Shown here: in pieces, positions 8,124-17,577 of the stretch
Layout: every line of letters begins with the position of its first letter
Numbering within the stretch: the first letter of the stretch is position 1
The notes under the pieces: generated by a model
What the model saw: only the letters and a program-made list of their open reading frames with translations
The model's database searches: none
What the model was told of the DNA's origin: nothing
Position numbers and translations under genes: made by a program
Source of the DNA: an uncultured Muribaculaceae bacterium
GTDB lineage: Bacteria; Bacteroidota; Bacteroidia; Bacteroidales; Muribaculaceae
DNA: 43,765 nt
NCBI GenBank assembly: GCA_910585285.1
Contig: CAJUDL010000007.1
Coordinates: forward strand, 46,721 to 90,485
Direction of reading: 5' to 3'

Positions 8124-10297
8124 ATCTCATCAATAAACCATCTTGTGAAACCACCCTTTGAACCATCTGATGTAAATCGGATTTTTGTATCGGAGGATGA
8201 ATTCTTGATTTCGAAATTATATGTCTTGAAAGAGGAATAACCAAGTGACGTTATTTCTGCACTCTTTTTGCCATTGATGGTTCCGGATCCGACTATCTCA
8301 ACTATTGCAGAAGTAACATCGCCTGAGATGTCGGCAGCCGTATTGTTACCCGATTGGAATACGCTCGTGTTTTTGTAAGCCATTGCCTTGAACCGAAGAT
8401 TGATATTTCCCGAGACATTGAGAGCCGGAGTAGTCAGGATTCCGACATTGTTGATGTATTTAGTTTGGTTTACTGTCTGCGATTCAACAAATCCGATCTG
8501 TGCGTATCCGGGACGCTGGCGAACATTGGTGCCTGTGAGACCCTTGGTAATTTCCGCATTCCAACCTTGAATATCCTCACCGCAATAGTTGAGCATTCCT
8601 CCGAGACGGTCTCCCTGACGATAGTCGGTGCCTTGGGTCAACCCATCAAATGGCTCGAAATATATCGCTCCGGCGGGACTCGATGTTTTCTCAGCGGTGA
8701 TCGCGCTGAGCACAACGCAGCTGTGCAACGCGATGCGTCCGTAGCCATCGGAGAGAGCGCCTCCCGATATCGAAACTTTGTCGGCGGGTCGCAATCTGAC
8801 ATACAGTGTCGATTTGCTTTCTATCGGCATTGAGAGAGGAGTCTCGATTGTGAAATAGAAATAACCTTTTCCTCCTCCGAAAACTTCCCCCTTGGGGATA
8901 CTGATTTTATTCGGAGATGTGATCCAGCTTGAATTATCGGTGGAATATTGGAGTTCCCAGTTGGCGGGGGCGTTCTTTTGACTCGCAAGTCCGAAACTTA
9001 GTCTGAAACCATCCTTCAGTTCCTGTCCGAGAGGGAATGCCAGTTGTATGTAGTTCTTGTTGCCGTCGAGCCATGATGCAAGCTGGAGATTGTGATGTCC
9101 GCTATTCTCATTCCAATAGTAGAATGTTTTGCTCTTGGCATTTAGATTGACATTCAATGTCGCTCCTGTTCCGTCTTTGGCTTCCATATATGTCTTGTTG
9201 GCATCGGAAGCATCTTTTATGAAATCTACATATCTACCATGATCGTTGGATCCTTCGGTCATCAGGGAGAATACATAGGGCAACATTATTCCGCCGTCGA
9301 AACGCGAAGAGGAGAGAGAGATGTCGGAAGAAGAGCATGGCATTATTGCAGCTTTACCATCGACATATCTGATAAGACCCGATACAGTTCCGCCTCCTGT
9401 CGGAACCGGAATGTCAGCGAACTGACACCCTTGCAGAACGAGGAGCGGCAAGAACGAGCCTTCAGCATCCTGGATGGAAATGTTTTCGGATATCGTCTCT
9501 TTACGTATGTCCTGATATGCAACCTGACTCTTTATGCTGACATACATCGATTCATAATCCGAGTTCTCCAGATCTTTTACCGAAACCTCTACCGGCATGG
9601 GGTCGATGCATGAGCTTTCTGTGCGTGATATCCGGTCGTCAGAAGCGGGAACCGCTGTGAGCATACCCTCCTTTGAATCGAAGGAAGCACCCGACAGATC
9701 GATTTCTATCTCCTCGCCGGGGCTGACGAAGACACGCGACTGTGTGCGTACAGCTACACCTGAACCGGGTTCGGTGTTGTCTTCGATAGCAATGGTGTTC
9801 TCATTGATGTTGCCGTTTCGTTGATTTGAAACCACTATGCCCCGTATCTTAAGACCTTCGGGCACTGATATGTTGCCGGAAGATATTATACTGCGGAGAT
9901 CGGAGATGGAAGTGAAGCCGTCACCGCTCTGCGGATTCTGCTCAAGTGAGAGAGTGGAGAATACCGTGTTCTTGCTGTCGTGGATTTTTATATCCAGTGT
10001 GCGCTTTGCTCCGCTTGTGTTTTTTTCTACAGAGATGGCGAGTGTCCCTTTGCCTATCCGTTTTTCCTCGGGGATTGAGACCCAGGCGGCATCATTGTCG
10101 ATCTCTGCGATCCATTCGCAGTTGGCATCGATCTCCACGTTGAAGGTAGCAGCCATGGCTGGAGCAACGATGCGTTCTGTGTCCGGCGTAACGAATGCGC
10201 GGGGCAGTTCCACCTCATCCTTGCATGCCGTTGTTATGGTAGTGAAGACAAGGAGCAAGGATGCGAGGCGTGATATGTCGGAATATATTCTTTTCAT
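8108..10297 (-). CDS. BACON-DUF5689 surface lipoprotein
   Basis: A 729-residue lipoprotein: signal peptide ending TTAC, then KDEVE, an acidic run like the surface-export signal. Residues about 35-120 form a BACON domain (NCEWIAEIDNDAAWVSI...), a fold usually linked to glycan or mucin contact. Residues about 125-330 resemble DUF5689, an OB-like domain (LRSIISSG, IRGIVVSNQ, IAIEDNTEPG). The remainder has two beta-sandwich regions; the last (about 550-729) resembles jelly-roll 'cleaved adhesin' modules and ends in FTRWFIDEICISK. It lies 6 bp after the EEP-fold gene. Position after susCD fits a surface glycan-binding protein. DUF5689 also occurs in proteins annotated as nucleases, so an accessory role for the EEP enzyme is possible. 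Confidence 0.82.
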   Translation of the reverse strand: MKRIYSDISRLASLLLVFTTITTACKDEVELPRAFVTPDTERIVAPAMAATFNVEIDANCEWIAEIDNDAAWVSIPEEKRIGKGTLAISVEKNTSGAKRTLDIKIHDSKNTVFSTLSLEQNPQSGDGFTSISDLRSIISSGNISVPEGLKIRGIVVSNQRNGNINENTIAIEDNTEPGSGVAVRTQSRVFVSPGEEIEIDLSGASFDSKEGMLTAVPASDDRISRTESSCIDPMPVEVSVKDLENSDYESMYVSIKSQVAYQDIRKETISENISIQDAEGSFLPLLVLQGCQFADIPVPTGGGTVSGLIRYVDGKAAIMPCSSSDISLSSSRFDGGIMLPYVFSLMTEGSNDHGRYVDFIKDASDANKTYMEAKDGTGATLNVNLNAKSKTFYYWNENSGHHNLQLASWLDGNKNYIQLAFPLGQELKDGFRLSFGLASQKNAPANWELQYSTDNSSWITSPNKISIPKGEVFGGGKGYFYFTIETPLSMPIESKSTLYVRLRPADKVSISGGALSDGYGRIALHSCVVLSAITAEKTSSPAGAIYFEPFDGLTQGTDYRQGDRLGGMLNYCGEDIQGWNAEITKGLTGTNVRQRPGYAQIGFVESQTVNQTKYINNVGILTTPALNVSGNINLRFKAMAYKNTSVFQSGNNTAADISGDVTSAIVEIVGSGTINGKKSAEITSLGYSSFKTYNFEIKNSSSDTKIRFTSDGSKGGFTRWFIDEICISK

Positions 10298-10303
10298 TGA
10301 TGT

Positions 10304-11137
10304 TTACTTTTTCAGGTCAACGATTACGGGAAGATGGTCGGAGACATCGGCGAGTTTGAGCTCGCTGAATACCGGTACGAATGTGCGTGCTACGGAATAT
10401 GGAGCAGAATTTCCCTTGTAGGCGAGGATATAGTCAATGCGAGTGCTCTTGCTCGGGAATGTGGGGGTAGACGCGCTGATCACAGACCAATGCGTGAGTG
10501 CATTGTTAGGCAGCACGGTAGTGTTCATATCCCCGGCGATGAACACAGGTTTGCCAGATTTTCCATAGTTCTTGTCGACATATTCGTTTATTATATCGAA
10601 TGACCAGCTGCGGTTGTCTTCGCTCGAAACGCAGAGGTGAGTGCATATGTAAATATAATTCTTGAACTCCGCCACGAGAAAACGTCGCGTCTCAACCCCC
10701 GGCAGTTCTTCGGAGTCAATTTTGAGGGGAGCTTCGCGACACAACATTCCTATGCCGTATTCGCCGCCGCTGTAGTTTATTGTCTTGCAGAATACTGGAT
10801 GCAGCCCTGTGCGTGTGGCGAGCTCGGCTATCTGGTCGGCAGGGAAGACGCGTGTGTTGCGGTCTAATTCTTGCAAGGCGATGACATCTGCATCTATCAG
10901 CGATATGGCTTTCGCCGTGTTGTCATAGTTGGCGTTGTTGGTCTTCGCCGGCGAGCACCGGTGGGTGTTGTAAGTGGCGAGACGGTAAGTGTCGGGAAGC
11001 CTCGAAGGGTCTTCCGCCTTGGTGTTGCTCTCGAAATCAAAATCCGAGTTGTCGCCTTCAAGCGATTCGCAGCCTGCGGTGCAGAGTGCTCCGCAGAGCA
11101 GCAGGATATGGGCGATAAACATATATCTGGTTTTCAT
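10304..11137 (-). CDS. Endonuclease/exonuclease/phosphatase-fold lipoprotein
   Basis: A 277-residue lipoprotein (lipidation Cys at residue 23, then ESLEGD). The DNase I-like fold is complete. I see RLATYNTHR (Asn), VIALQELDR (metal-binding Glu), GGEYGIGMLCR, YICTHLC (His), FIAGDMNTT (Asp and Asn), RIDYILAY and VSDHLPVIV (catalytic His). The superfamily cleaves phosphodiesters or phosphomonoesters in DNA, RNA, inositol phosphates, sphingomyelin and similar compounds; the sequence does not tell which. It is unusual beside SusCD, GH3 and esterases. Spacing (23 bp after susD, 6 bp before the BACON gene) places it firmly in the operon. Likely envelope-anchored and possibly surface-exposed, acting on the imported ligand. 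Confidence 0.88.
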   Translation of the reverse strand: MKTRYMFIAHILLLCGALCTAGCESLEGDNSDFDFESNTKAEDPSRLPDTYRLATYNTHRCSPAKTNNANYDNTAKAISLIDADVIALQELDRNTRVFPADQIAELATRTGLHPVFCKTINYSGGEYGIGMLCREAPLKIDSEELPGVETRRFLVAEFKNYIYICTHLCVSSEDNRSWSFDIINEYVDKNYGKSGKPVFIAGDMNTTVLPNNALTHWSVISASTPTFPSKSTRIDYILAYKGNSAPYSVARTFVPVFSELKLADVSDHLPVIVDLKK

Positions 11138-11160
11138 TTGATTTATTTATAAAAAAACTG

Positions 11161-12912
11161 TTAGAAACTTAATCCGTCGGTCCAGCCGGGATTCTGAGTG
11201 ATTGCTCCCTGCGTCAGGATACGGTCGTCGGTTGGGACTGGATAAAGGTAATCGCGAGGGTCTGTCCATTTTCGCGGGTAGTCGGTATGCAGGATAATAT
11301 TTCCTGAAGTCTTCCCGGTCAGGAAGATTTCCTTTTCAAGCTCGTAAGAGTTTGTGGCAGATGTTGCTGGCTTGGAACCGCTCCAGATACATACGTCCGG
11401 TTTGCCATCGGCATTCAGGTCATATTCCCCTTCGCCGGGGAAGTAGAGACCGATGAACGGACGTTCGAAGCGTTGTCCCTCATGCCATCTCATTATGTCC
11501 CAGTATCGGAATCCTTCCATTATCAGTTCCACGGTGCGCTCTCGTCTGATTTCGAGTATCACCCCTTTGTTGTCGCCCTTTACGTTTACATATCCGGTGA
11601 GAGGATCGCTCAGGTAGGGATCGGGAGAAGTATTAGCTTTCGAGAGGGATAGGTTCGCGACTCCCGCACGGTCGCGCAAAGGCTTGATGGCTCGGTCGAT
11701 GTCTGCCTGTGTTAGCGTGCCAAGTTCGGCTTTTGCCTCAGCGAAATTGAGGTAAACCTCGGCGGCACGGAATATCGGAAGATCCACCATTGAAGCGTTG
11801 TAAGAGTCGTATTTGGCTGCCTGGAGATATTTCACCGGCTGATATCCGGTCTCGCAAACCGACAGGTTGGGAGCTGACAGCGCTGACTCTCCGATACGTT
11901 TGTACCCGGGAGTGCGGAATGTCTGCGCGAAACGTTTGTCGCGGTTCTTGCTTTGGTCAGGCAGCGACATTGTCTCGTATCCTGGGCGCGAGGTGAATGG
12001 AGTCCCGTCGGTCATCAGATACATGTCGGCTATATCCTTCAGAAGTCCGGGACGTCCCATGCTCATGGAGGTCACATACCCGTTTGCGTCGTGACGCAGC
12101 CCGATATCGCTGTTGTATGCCCTCGCCAGCACGAATTCTGTTCCGTCCGCCTTGAGGTTGGAAAAGAGCGTGAGATAAGGGGTGGAGCCGCTGTTGCTGA
12201 TTGAATAGCCGGAATTTGATATGAACTCGGACGATGCCTCGGCGCATATTTTCAGGATATCCTCCCACCCGTCGATGCCGTGATATTTGCGGAATGTCCC
12301 TTCGAATAGGGCGACACGGCTCTTGAGCGCGAGAGCAGTCCATTTCGACACACGGTAGAGTTCTTTCGAGGCTCCGATATTCTTTATCGCGAAATCGAGG
12401 TCTTCGAAGATGTGTCTTATGATCTCCTTTCTTGGAGCGCGTCCCATGTAGAGCTCATCGCTTGAAGAATCGAGAGCTTTGTCGACCCATGGCACATCAC
12501 CGTATCTCTTCACCTTTTCGAAATAGAAATAAGCTCGAAAAAACCTTGCAATCCCTTCATATTTGAGGCGTTGGTCTTCGTCAGTGCAGTTGTGCGAGTG
12601 CTCAAGGAAGAAATTTATGTCGCGCAGTTTCGTCCAGGTCCATGTCGAGGAGGTGGCGGGTACGGTGCGCGTTCCCATTACCTCCTGGCTGAGACTTGTC
12701 TTTGATATGATGTCCGCACCCTCTCCGTAGATGTCCGAGCCGTCGGGAAACAGGGTGTAGAAATCGCTGGTGTAAAGTTCACATTCCGCACCGGTTTTGA
12801 AGAAGGTATCGGGTGTGAGCCTGTCTTTGGGGAATCTGTCGAGTTCGGATTCGCAGCCGGCGAACATCACCGGCAGGAATGCTGCAATCAGATAATATAA
12901 TGAATGTTTCAT
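11161..12912 (-). CDS. SusD/RagB family substrate-binding lipoprotein
   Basis: A 583-residue outer-membrane lipoprotein with lipobox FAGC, then ESELDRFPKDRLTPDTFF, the usual SusD start. TPR-like helices carry ARFFRAYFYFEKVKRYGDVPW. The C-terminal RagB/SusD signature includes VYLNFAEAKAELG, ILEIRRERTVELIMEGFRYWDIMRW and, at the end, TQNPGWTDG. SusD proteins lid the SusC barrel and capture ligand at the cell surface. The gene follows susC by 11 bp, as in nearly all SusCD pairs. The ligand cannot be predicted from sequence alone. The length of about 580 residues is typical. Confidence 0.96.
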   Translation of the reverse strand: MKHSLYYLIAAFLPVMFAGCESELDRFPKDRLTPDTFFKTGAECELYTSDFYTLFPDGSDIYGEGADIISKTSLSQEVMGTRTVPATSSTWTWTKLRDINFFLEHSHNCTDEDQRLKYEGIARFFRAYFYFEKVKRYGDVPWVDKALDSSSDELYMGRAPRKEIIRHIFEDLDFAIKNIGASKELYRVSKWTALALKSRVALFEGTFRKYHGIDGWEDILKICAEASSEFISNSGYSISNSGSTPYLTLFSNLKADGTEFVLARAYNSDIGLRHDANGYVTSMSMGRPGLLKDIADMYLMTDGTPFTSRPGYETMSLPDQSKNRDKRFAQTFRTPGYKRIGESALSAPNLSVCETGYQPVKYLQAAKYDSYNASMVDLPIFRAAEVYLNFAEAKAELGTLTQADIDRAIKPLRDRAGVANLSLSKANTSPDPYLSDPLTGYVNVKGDNKGVILEIRRERTVELIMEGFRYWDIMRWHEGQRFERPFIGLYFPGEGEYDLNADGKPDVCIWSGSKPATSATNSYELEKEIFLTGKTSGNIILHTDYPRKWTDPRDYLYPVPTDDRILTQGAITQNPGWTDGLSF

Positions 12913-12923
12913 TTCTGCGTGAT

Positions 12924-15900
12924 TTAGAATGTAAGGTTGACACCTACGGAGAATGTTTTACTCCATGGGTATACATTGGATAGTTTGTTGGATGCCGCCG
13001 ATGCCTGTTCGGGATCGAGGAATTTGTTTTTAAGGGCTGTCGCCGTAAGCAGATTCTCTCCAGAAACGTATATCCTGAGATTGCTGACATATATTTTCCT
13101 CATCCACTTTTCAGGGAAAGTATAGCCGATGGTTACGTTTTTCAGACGGCAATAGGCGAGGTTCTGTAAATAACGGTCGTTTGCGTAATATACAGTCCCG
13201 TTGGTGGTGTTGAGTGAAGAATACGCTCTTGCTCTGGGAAAATAAGCGTCCGGATTTGACTCGCTCCATACATTACTCATGAAGTTGCGGGGCACGAATG
13301 TGCCGTAAGGACGGGCGTATGGACCCCAGAAACGCATGTTGTCGTTGCCCGGATACCAGTCCTGTTTCCCTATTCCCTGCACGAACACAGACAGGTCGAT
13401 TCCTTTCCATGAGGCTGTCACGTTGATGCCGTAATGGTAGCGCGGCGTGGAGTTCCCGATTATGCGGCGGTCACCGGGGTCATCAAGTGTGCCTTTGCCG
13501 CTGTTGACGATGTGGTTGCCGTCAAGGTCAAGATATTTAAGGTCTCCGCCTCTGACTCCTGCTCCGTATGCGCCGGTGGCATTGTAGCATCCCGGAGCCA
13601 CAAGGCTGAGGTCTACATCCTTGGCATAACGAGCTGCTTCCTCATCGTTGCGGAAGAGCCCGTCGACCTTATATCCCCATATCTCTCCCTCCTTGCGCCC
13701 TACGTATGGATCACCGATCAACCCCGAAGGATTGTCGCATTTTGTATATTTTGATGTATAGTCGGAGAATGAGAGCCCTATACTATAGTTGAAAGGGGAA
13801 TTGCCGAGAATAAATGAATCGTTCCAGTTCAGCATCAGTTCGTAGCCGAGGGTCCGGAGGTCATTGGCGTTGACCTGAGGTTCATCCGCACCATATATGG
13901 AAGGCAGCGATTTGCCACGTCCGAGGATTCCCTTGACCTCACGGGTATACACTTCGCCTGTGAACGAAAGTCGGTTGTTGAGGAATCCGAGGTCGAGACC
14001 GAGATTCTTCGTGATCACTTTTTCCCAGGTTTGGTTGCCGGAAACGGGATCCGAGACCGTGGCATGGTTGCCTAAGGATGTGCCGTCGAACGAATAGTTG
14101 TTCATCTTGCCCTCTGTTGATATTGTCTGAATAAAGTCATAATAGCCGATTTGTTGGTTTCCTAAAGATCCGTATGACGCTCTGATTTTCGCATTGCTCA
14201 CTATGGAACGCAATGGTTCAAAGAATTTCTCTTCGCTGATGCGGTAGCCAACGGAGAACGATGGGAAGAAGCCAAACCGTTTCCCTTTCGGAAAACGGGA
14301 TGAACCATCGTACCGACCGTTCATCTCCACCAGATATCTGCCGTCGTAATTGTAAGCAACTCGATAGAAGAGTCCCATGATGGCATATTCGTTGCATCCT
14401 CCGTTGATAGAGAAATTGTTTTTGCCTGTGGCGAGATTGAAATCGGATAGATCTTCAGATAGAAGGTCAGTGTTCTTCGCTCCAAGGTCTCGATAATATT
14501 TTGCTTCGTAATTGTAACCGACTATAGCGGAGAAGTCATGCACGTCCTTCCATATATTCTTGTATGAGGCGTAGATGTCAGCCACGTAATAATTCTGGTC
14601 CCATACTGTTTCCTTCAGAGAGTTGGGGAAGCGTCCCTCAGGTTCTGTCTGTGTTTGTCCGGGATATTGGGAATATTCAACATTCACGCTGCGGTAGTCG
14701 TTGCGCAGGTTGCCGTAGGTGTAGCTGAAATCCGCCTTGATATCGAATTCCGGGGTGAATTTATACTGCGCTTCGAACAGGGTAGAGAATTCCCTCACTT
14801 TCTTGTGGCCGCCGCTTTTCCCTTTCTGCATCATGGCGTTGTAACCATCCATAAGATAGTGTGCAGCGGAGTTGGTGACTGATGTGTGCGACACTGCGGT
14901 GCCGTCGGGGTTAACAGGCACCATAGATGACAGCGCGTGGAGAGTGGGTTTGCGGAAGTTGTCTGCTTCACTTTCGAAACCGGAATATGTATATTCGGAA
15001 CTGAAGAATTTCGTATTGTTGGAGATCTTGAGTTTCGGTGTAATATCTACCTGAAGCTTTACGCGGAAATTGTAGGATCTGAATTTATCCGGAGATATTC
15101 GGTTGATTCCTTTCTGTTGGTTGTATCTCCCTGACACCATGTAGGTGAATGATTTGAATCCCCCGCGGATATTGAGGTTGTGATCCCATGTGGGGCGCGA
15201 ATCGTCGTAAAGATAGTTGTACCAGTCAAAATTGGCGAGGTAGAGATATTCGAGCCTGCCGTTTCTCTCTCGGGTAAGTACCCAGGGACGTTCCGGATTC
15301 TCCTTTTTGTCGTCGCGGCGTTCCCAGAGTGCCTGATAATCGTTTTCCGTGTATGAGGTGTAGGGGGTGTTCTGGGAGGAGAGCATGAAGAAGTCAGCGA
15401 TTTTTGCCGAATAATATCCTCTGGTTTCGAAATCGGTGGAAGTCGTGGGTTTCGACACGGAGAAACTGCCGCTATAGCTTATCTGCGGCTTTTGCTCTGT
15501 CTTACCGTTCTTTGTTGTCACGAGTATGACCCCGAAAGCACCGCGTGCTCCGTAAATTGCTGCGGAAGATGCGTCTTTCAGCACGGATATTGATTCCACA
15601 TCGTTTGAGTTGATGCGATCGAGAGAAGACTCTATGCCATCAACGAGCACAAGTGGACTTCCTCCGTTAGGCGAGGTTGTGCCGCGGATGTTGAGCGATG
15701 CGCCGGCTCCGGGTTGTCCCGAAGATATTGATACGTTGAGGTTGGGCACAAGACCTTGCAGCGCTCTGCCAAGGTTATCTATTGGGCGGTCTTTTATGGC
15801 ATCCTGAGATATGGATGATACCGCACCGGTAAGATTCACCTTTTTCTGTGTTCCGTAACCCACGACAACTATCTCATTCAGCAATTCGCTGTTTTCCTCC

Positions 15901-16481
15901 ATAGTGATGTCGTATCTGTCACTTTTACCAACCTTGAAAGATGTAGGGTTCATACCTACATAGGTTACAGTTACGGTGGTGCCGACCGGAACATCCGAAA
16001 GATTATAATTACCGTCGATATCGGTAGAGGCTCCGATACGCGTGCCTTTCACCATTACTGAAGCTCCGATTACCGGTTCTTTGTTTTTATCAAGAATTTG
16101 TCCTGAAATTCTTTTCACAGATTTCTTTTCGGGCAATGCATCTTTTTTCCCAGATGTTACCCCTTTCTTCGCCATTATAATTATTGACTTCGGTGAAATA
16201 GATTTGTAGGTTAATCCGGTATTCTTTAGTAATTTATCAAGAATATCACCGATAGGTTTCGATTTGATTGACATTGACACCATAGGCAAACCTTTCAGAA
16301 TGTCTCCAGTGTATGAAAAGCGGCACGGAGTTTGACGTTCAATCTCTTTTAAGACATGCTCAATAGGCACGTCCTTAACTTCGATACTTGCCACAATGCG
16401 ATCGTTGGCAAACGCATTCGCAGATAGAAAAGTGGCAAGGATTCCAAGCAACAGGTTCTTATATTTCCATTGAAGTTTCAT
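12924..16481 (-). CDS. SusC/RagA TonB-dependent transporter with STN signalling domain
   Basis: An 1185-residue outer-membrane transporter. Signal peptide to about 25 (ANAFA). Residues 27-110 form an STN (secretin/TonB short N-terminal) domain; 133-215 a carboxypeptidase-regulatory-like beta domain (ISGQILDKNKEPVIGASVMV). The SusC plug follows, with the TonB-box region NEIVVVGYGTQKKVNLTGAV and the hallmark ESISVLKDASSAAIYGARG. The 22-strand barrel ends at PWSKTFSVGVNLTF. The STN domain is the part that contacts a FecR-type anti-sigma factor, and one lies immediately upstream. Ligand binding should therefore signal through FecR to the ECF factor and raise expression. A 146-bp gap with a strong palindrome separates it from fecR. 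Confidence 0.97.
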   Translation of the reverse strand: MKLQWKYKNLLLGILATFLSANAFANDRIVASIEVKDVPIEHVLKEIERQTPCRFSYTGDILKGLPMVSMSIKSKPIGDILDKLLKNTGLTYKSISPKSIIIMAKKGVTSGKKDALPEKKSVKRISGQILDKNKEPVIGASVMVKGTRIGASTDIDGNYNLSDVPVGTTVTVTYVGMNPTSFKVGKSDRYDITMEENSELLNEIVVVGYGTQKKVNLTGAVSSISQDAIKDRPIDNLGRALQGLVPNLNVSISSGQPGAGASLNIRGTTSPNGGSPLVLVDGIESSLDRINSNDVESISVLKDASSAAIYGARGAFGVILVTTKNGKTEQKPQISYSGSFSVSKPTTSTDFETRGYYSAKIADFFMLSSQNTPYTSYTENDYQALWERRDDKKENPERPWVLTRERNGRLEYLYLANFDWYNYLYDDSRPTWDHNLNIRGGFKSFTYMVSGRYNQQKGINRISPDKFRSYNFRVKLQVDITPKLKISNNTKFFSSEYTYSGFESEADNFRKPTLHALSSMVPVNPDGTAVSHTSVTNSAAHYLMDGYNAMMQKGKSGGHKKVREFSTLFEAQYKFTPEFDIKADFSYTYGNLRNDYRSVNVEYSQYPGQTQTEPEGRFPNSLKETVWDQNYYVADIYASYKNIWKDVHDFSAIVGYNYEAKYYRDLGAKNTDLLSEDLSDFNLATGKNNFSINGGCNEYAIMGLFYRVAYNYDGRYLVEMNGRYDGSSRFPKGKRFGFFPSFSVGYRISEEKFFEPLRSIVSNAKIRASYGSLGNQQIGYYDFIQTISTEGKMNNYSFDGTSLGNHATVSDPVSGNQTWEKVITKNLGLDLGFLNNRLSFTGEVYTREVKGILGRGKSLPSIYGADEPQVNANDLRTLGYELMLNWNDSFILGNSPFNYSIGLSFSDYTSKYTKCDNPSGLIGDPYVGRKEGEIWGYKVDGLFRNDEEAARYAKDVDLSLVAPGCYNATGAYGAGVRGGDLKYLDLDGNHIVNSGKGTLDDPGDRRIIGNSTPRYHYGINVTASWKGIDLSVFVQGIGKQDWYPGNDNMRFWGPYARPYGTFVPRNFMSNVWSESNPDAYFPRARAYSSLNTTNGTVYYANDRYLQNLAYCRLKNVTIGYTFPEKWMRKIYVSNLRIYVSGENLLTATALKNKFLDPEQASAASNKLSNVYPWSKTFSVGVNLTF

Positions 16482-16562
16482 GAAATAGTTTAGGTTAAAA
16501 ATTATTCTTTACACATAAGGACACGGTTTTTTGCGTAGAGTACTCCAAAAATCAAAAAAATT
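16482..16562 (-). promoter_or_regulatory. Presumed ECF-sigma-dependent promoter region of the susC operon
   Basis: The 81 bases between the palindromic terminator and the susC ATG. They lack the housekeeping TAnnTTTG box. Because transcription should stop at the upstream palindrome and the STN-FecR-ECF cascade is present, the inducible promoter most likely lies here. The exact boxes cannot be placed from one copy. Confidence 0.45.
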
Positions 16563-16596
16563 GCGGTGTGTCAAATTCATGAATTTGACACACCGC
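16563..16596 (-). terminator. Perfect 34-bp palindrome between fecR and susC
   Basis: A perfect inverted repeat of 17+17 bases with no spacer, centred on TTCATGAA. On the minus strand it is followed at once by AATTTTTTTGATTTTTGG, giving a convincing intrinsic terminator for the sigma/anti-sigma transcript. It would insulate the regulators from the structural operon, which then needs its own, presumably ECF-dependent, promoter in 16482-16562. Confidence 0.85.
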
Positions 16597-16627
16597 CTTT
16601 AAATAACTTATTTATAGCTTTTAAGCC

Positions 16628-17557
16628 CTAACGCCTGATTTTTATATTATAAAGATTTTCTAATATGCACATGGCTTCCTCAAGATTGTCTGCAGGGAGA
16701 ACACCAGTGAATTTTTCTGTCATAGAGTTCACCATAAGGGTGTCGAGATTTGCGTCATAGGTTTTGTTTATGCGATCTACGACATAACGCGCGTCTGCAT
16801 GATCGAAATATAGTTCATTATTTTGCCAGTTTGAAGAATCTCTGCCCGGATGACTGATGGATATTTCGCCTGTTGTGTTATTAAGCAAAGCACATTCTCC
16901 GGCACTCAAAGTGATTGTTTCCGAAGTCTTTGTCGAGGTTAATATTACAACGCCTTTGTCAAGCGACAGTTCTGAATATTTTGCATTGTCGTCAGCGAAA
17001 AGGTTGAAACTTGTGCCTCGGACATTCACTTCCATATTGCATGTCCGTATGGTAAAAGGATGTTTCCCGTCTTTTGCCACGTTGAAATATGCTTCTCCAC
17101 GAAAGGAAACCTTTCGATGTCGAGGTGAAAAATTATCTGAAAGGATAATTTCAGAGCCGGTTTTCATTATTACGCGTGTCCCGTCGGAAAGATCGGCAGT
17201 TATTGAGCCGTTTTTATCTGAATATAATGCGATAGAGTCTTGAGCATCTGTCTTGTTCCCGATCCATATATATGCTATGCCTGTCATCAGGACAACTGAT
17301 AATATAGTTGCTGCAATGGCAATTATTTTGAACCGCTTGATTCTTTCTCCTTGCCGTTGTGTCTTGATTTCCATATCAATACCAGTTTTGATATGTTGAA
17401 GCATGCCGTCAACGTCAATATCGCCATTATCTGATTGAGTTTCCGGAAATAAGGCAGCAAGTTCTTCATCGGAAGAAGAATTGAATAGTTTCTTTAACAC
17501 TTCGAATTCTTCCGCTGACAGGTTGCCGTTCTTTAGCTTGTCTATAGGATTATTCAT
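16628..17557 (-). CDS. FecR family anti-sigma factor
   Basis: A 309-residue inner-membrane regulator. Residues 1-75 are cytoplasmic and would bind the sigma factor. A single transmembrane helix lies at about 78-100 (IIAIAATILSVVLMTGIAYIWIG). The periplasmic FecR domain follows (LSDGTRVIMKTGSEI, VSFRGEAYFNVAKD, VRGTSFNLFAD), and a DUF4974-type C-terminal domain (YFDHADARYVVDRINKTYDAN) is the likely partner for the SusC STN domain. It lies 20 bp after the ECF sigma gene. Family logic: ligand-loaded SusC relieves or reshapes FecR inhibition so that the sigma factor activates the operon. Confidence 0.95.
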   Translation of the reverse strand: MNNPIDKLKNGNLSAEEFEVLKKLFNSSSDEELAALFPETQSDNGDIDVDGMLQHIKTGIDMEIKTQRQGERIKRFKIIAIAATILSVVLMTGIAYIWIGNKTDAQDSIALYSDKNGSITADLSDGTRVIMKTGSEIILSDNFSPRHRKVSFRGEAYFNVAKDGKHPFTIRTCNMEVNVRGTSFNLFADDNAKYSELSLDKGVVILTSTKTSETITLSAGECALLNNTTGEISISHPGRDSSNWQNNELYFDHADARYVVDRINKTYDANLDTLMVNSMTEKFTGVLPADNLEEAMCILENLYNIKIRR

Positions 17558-17577
17558 TGAGTAAAATTCCTTAGTGA

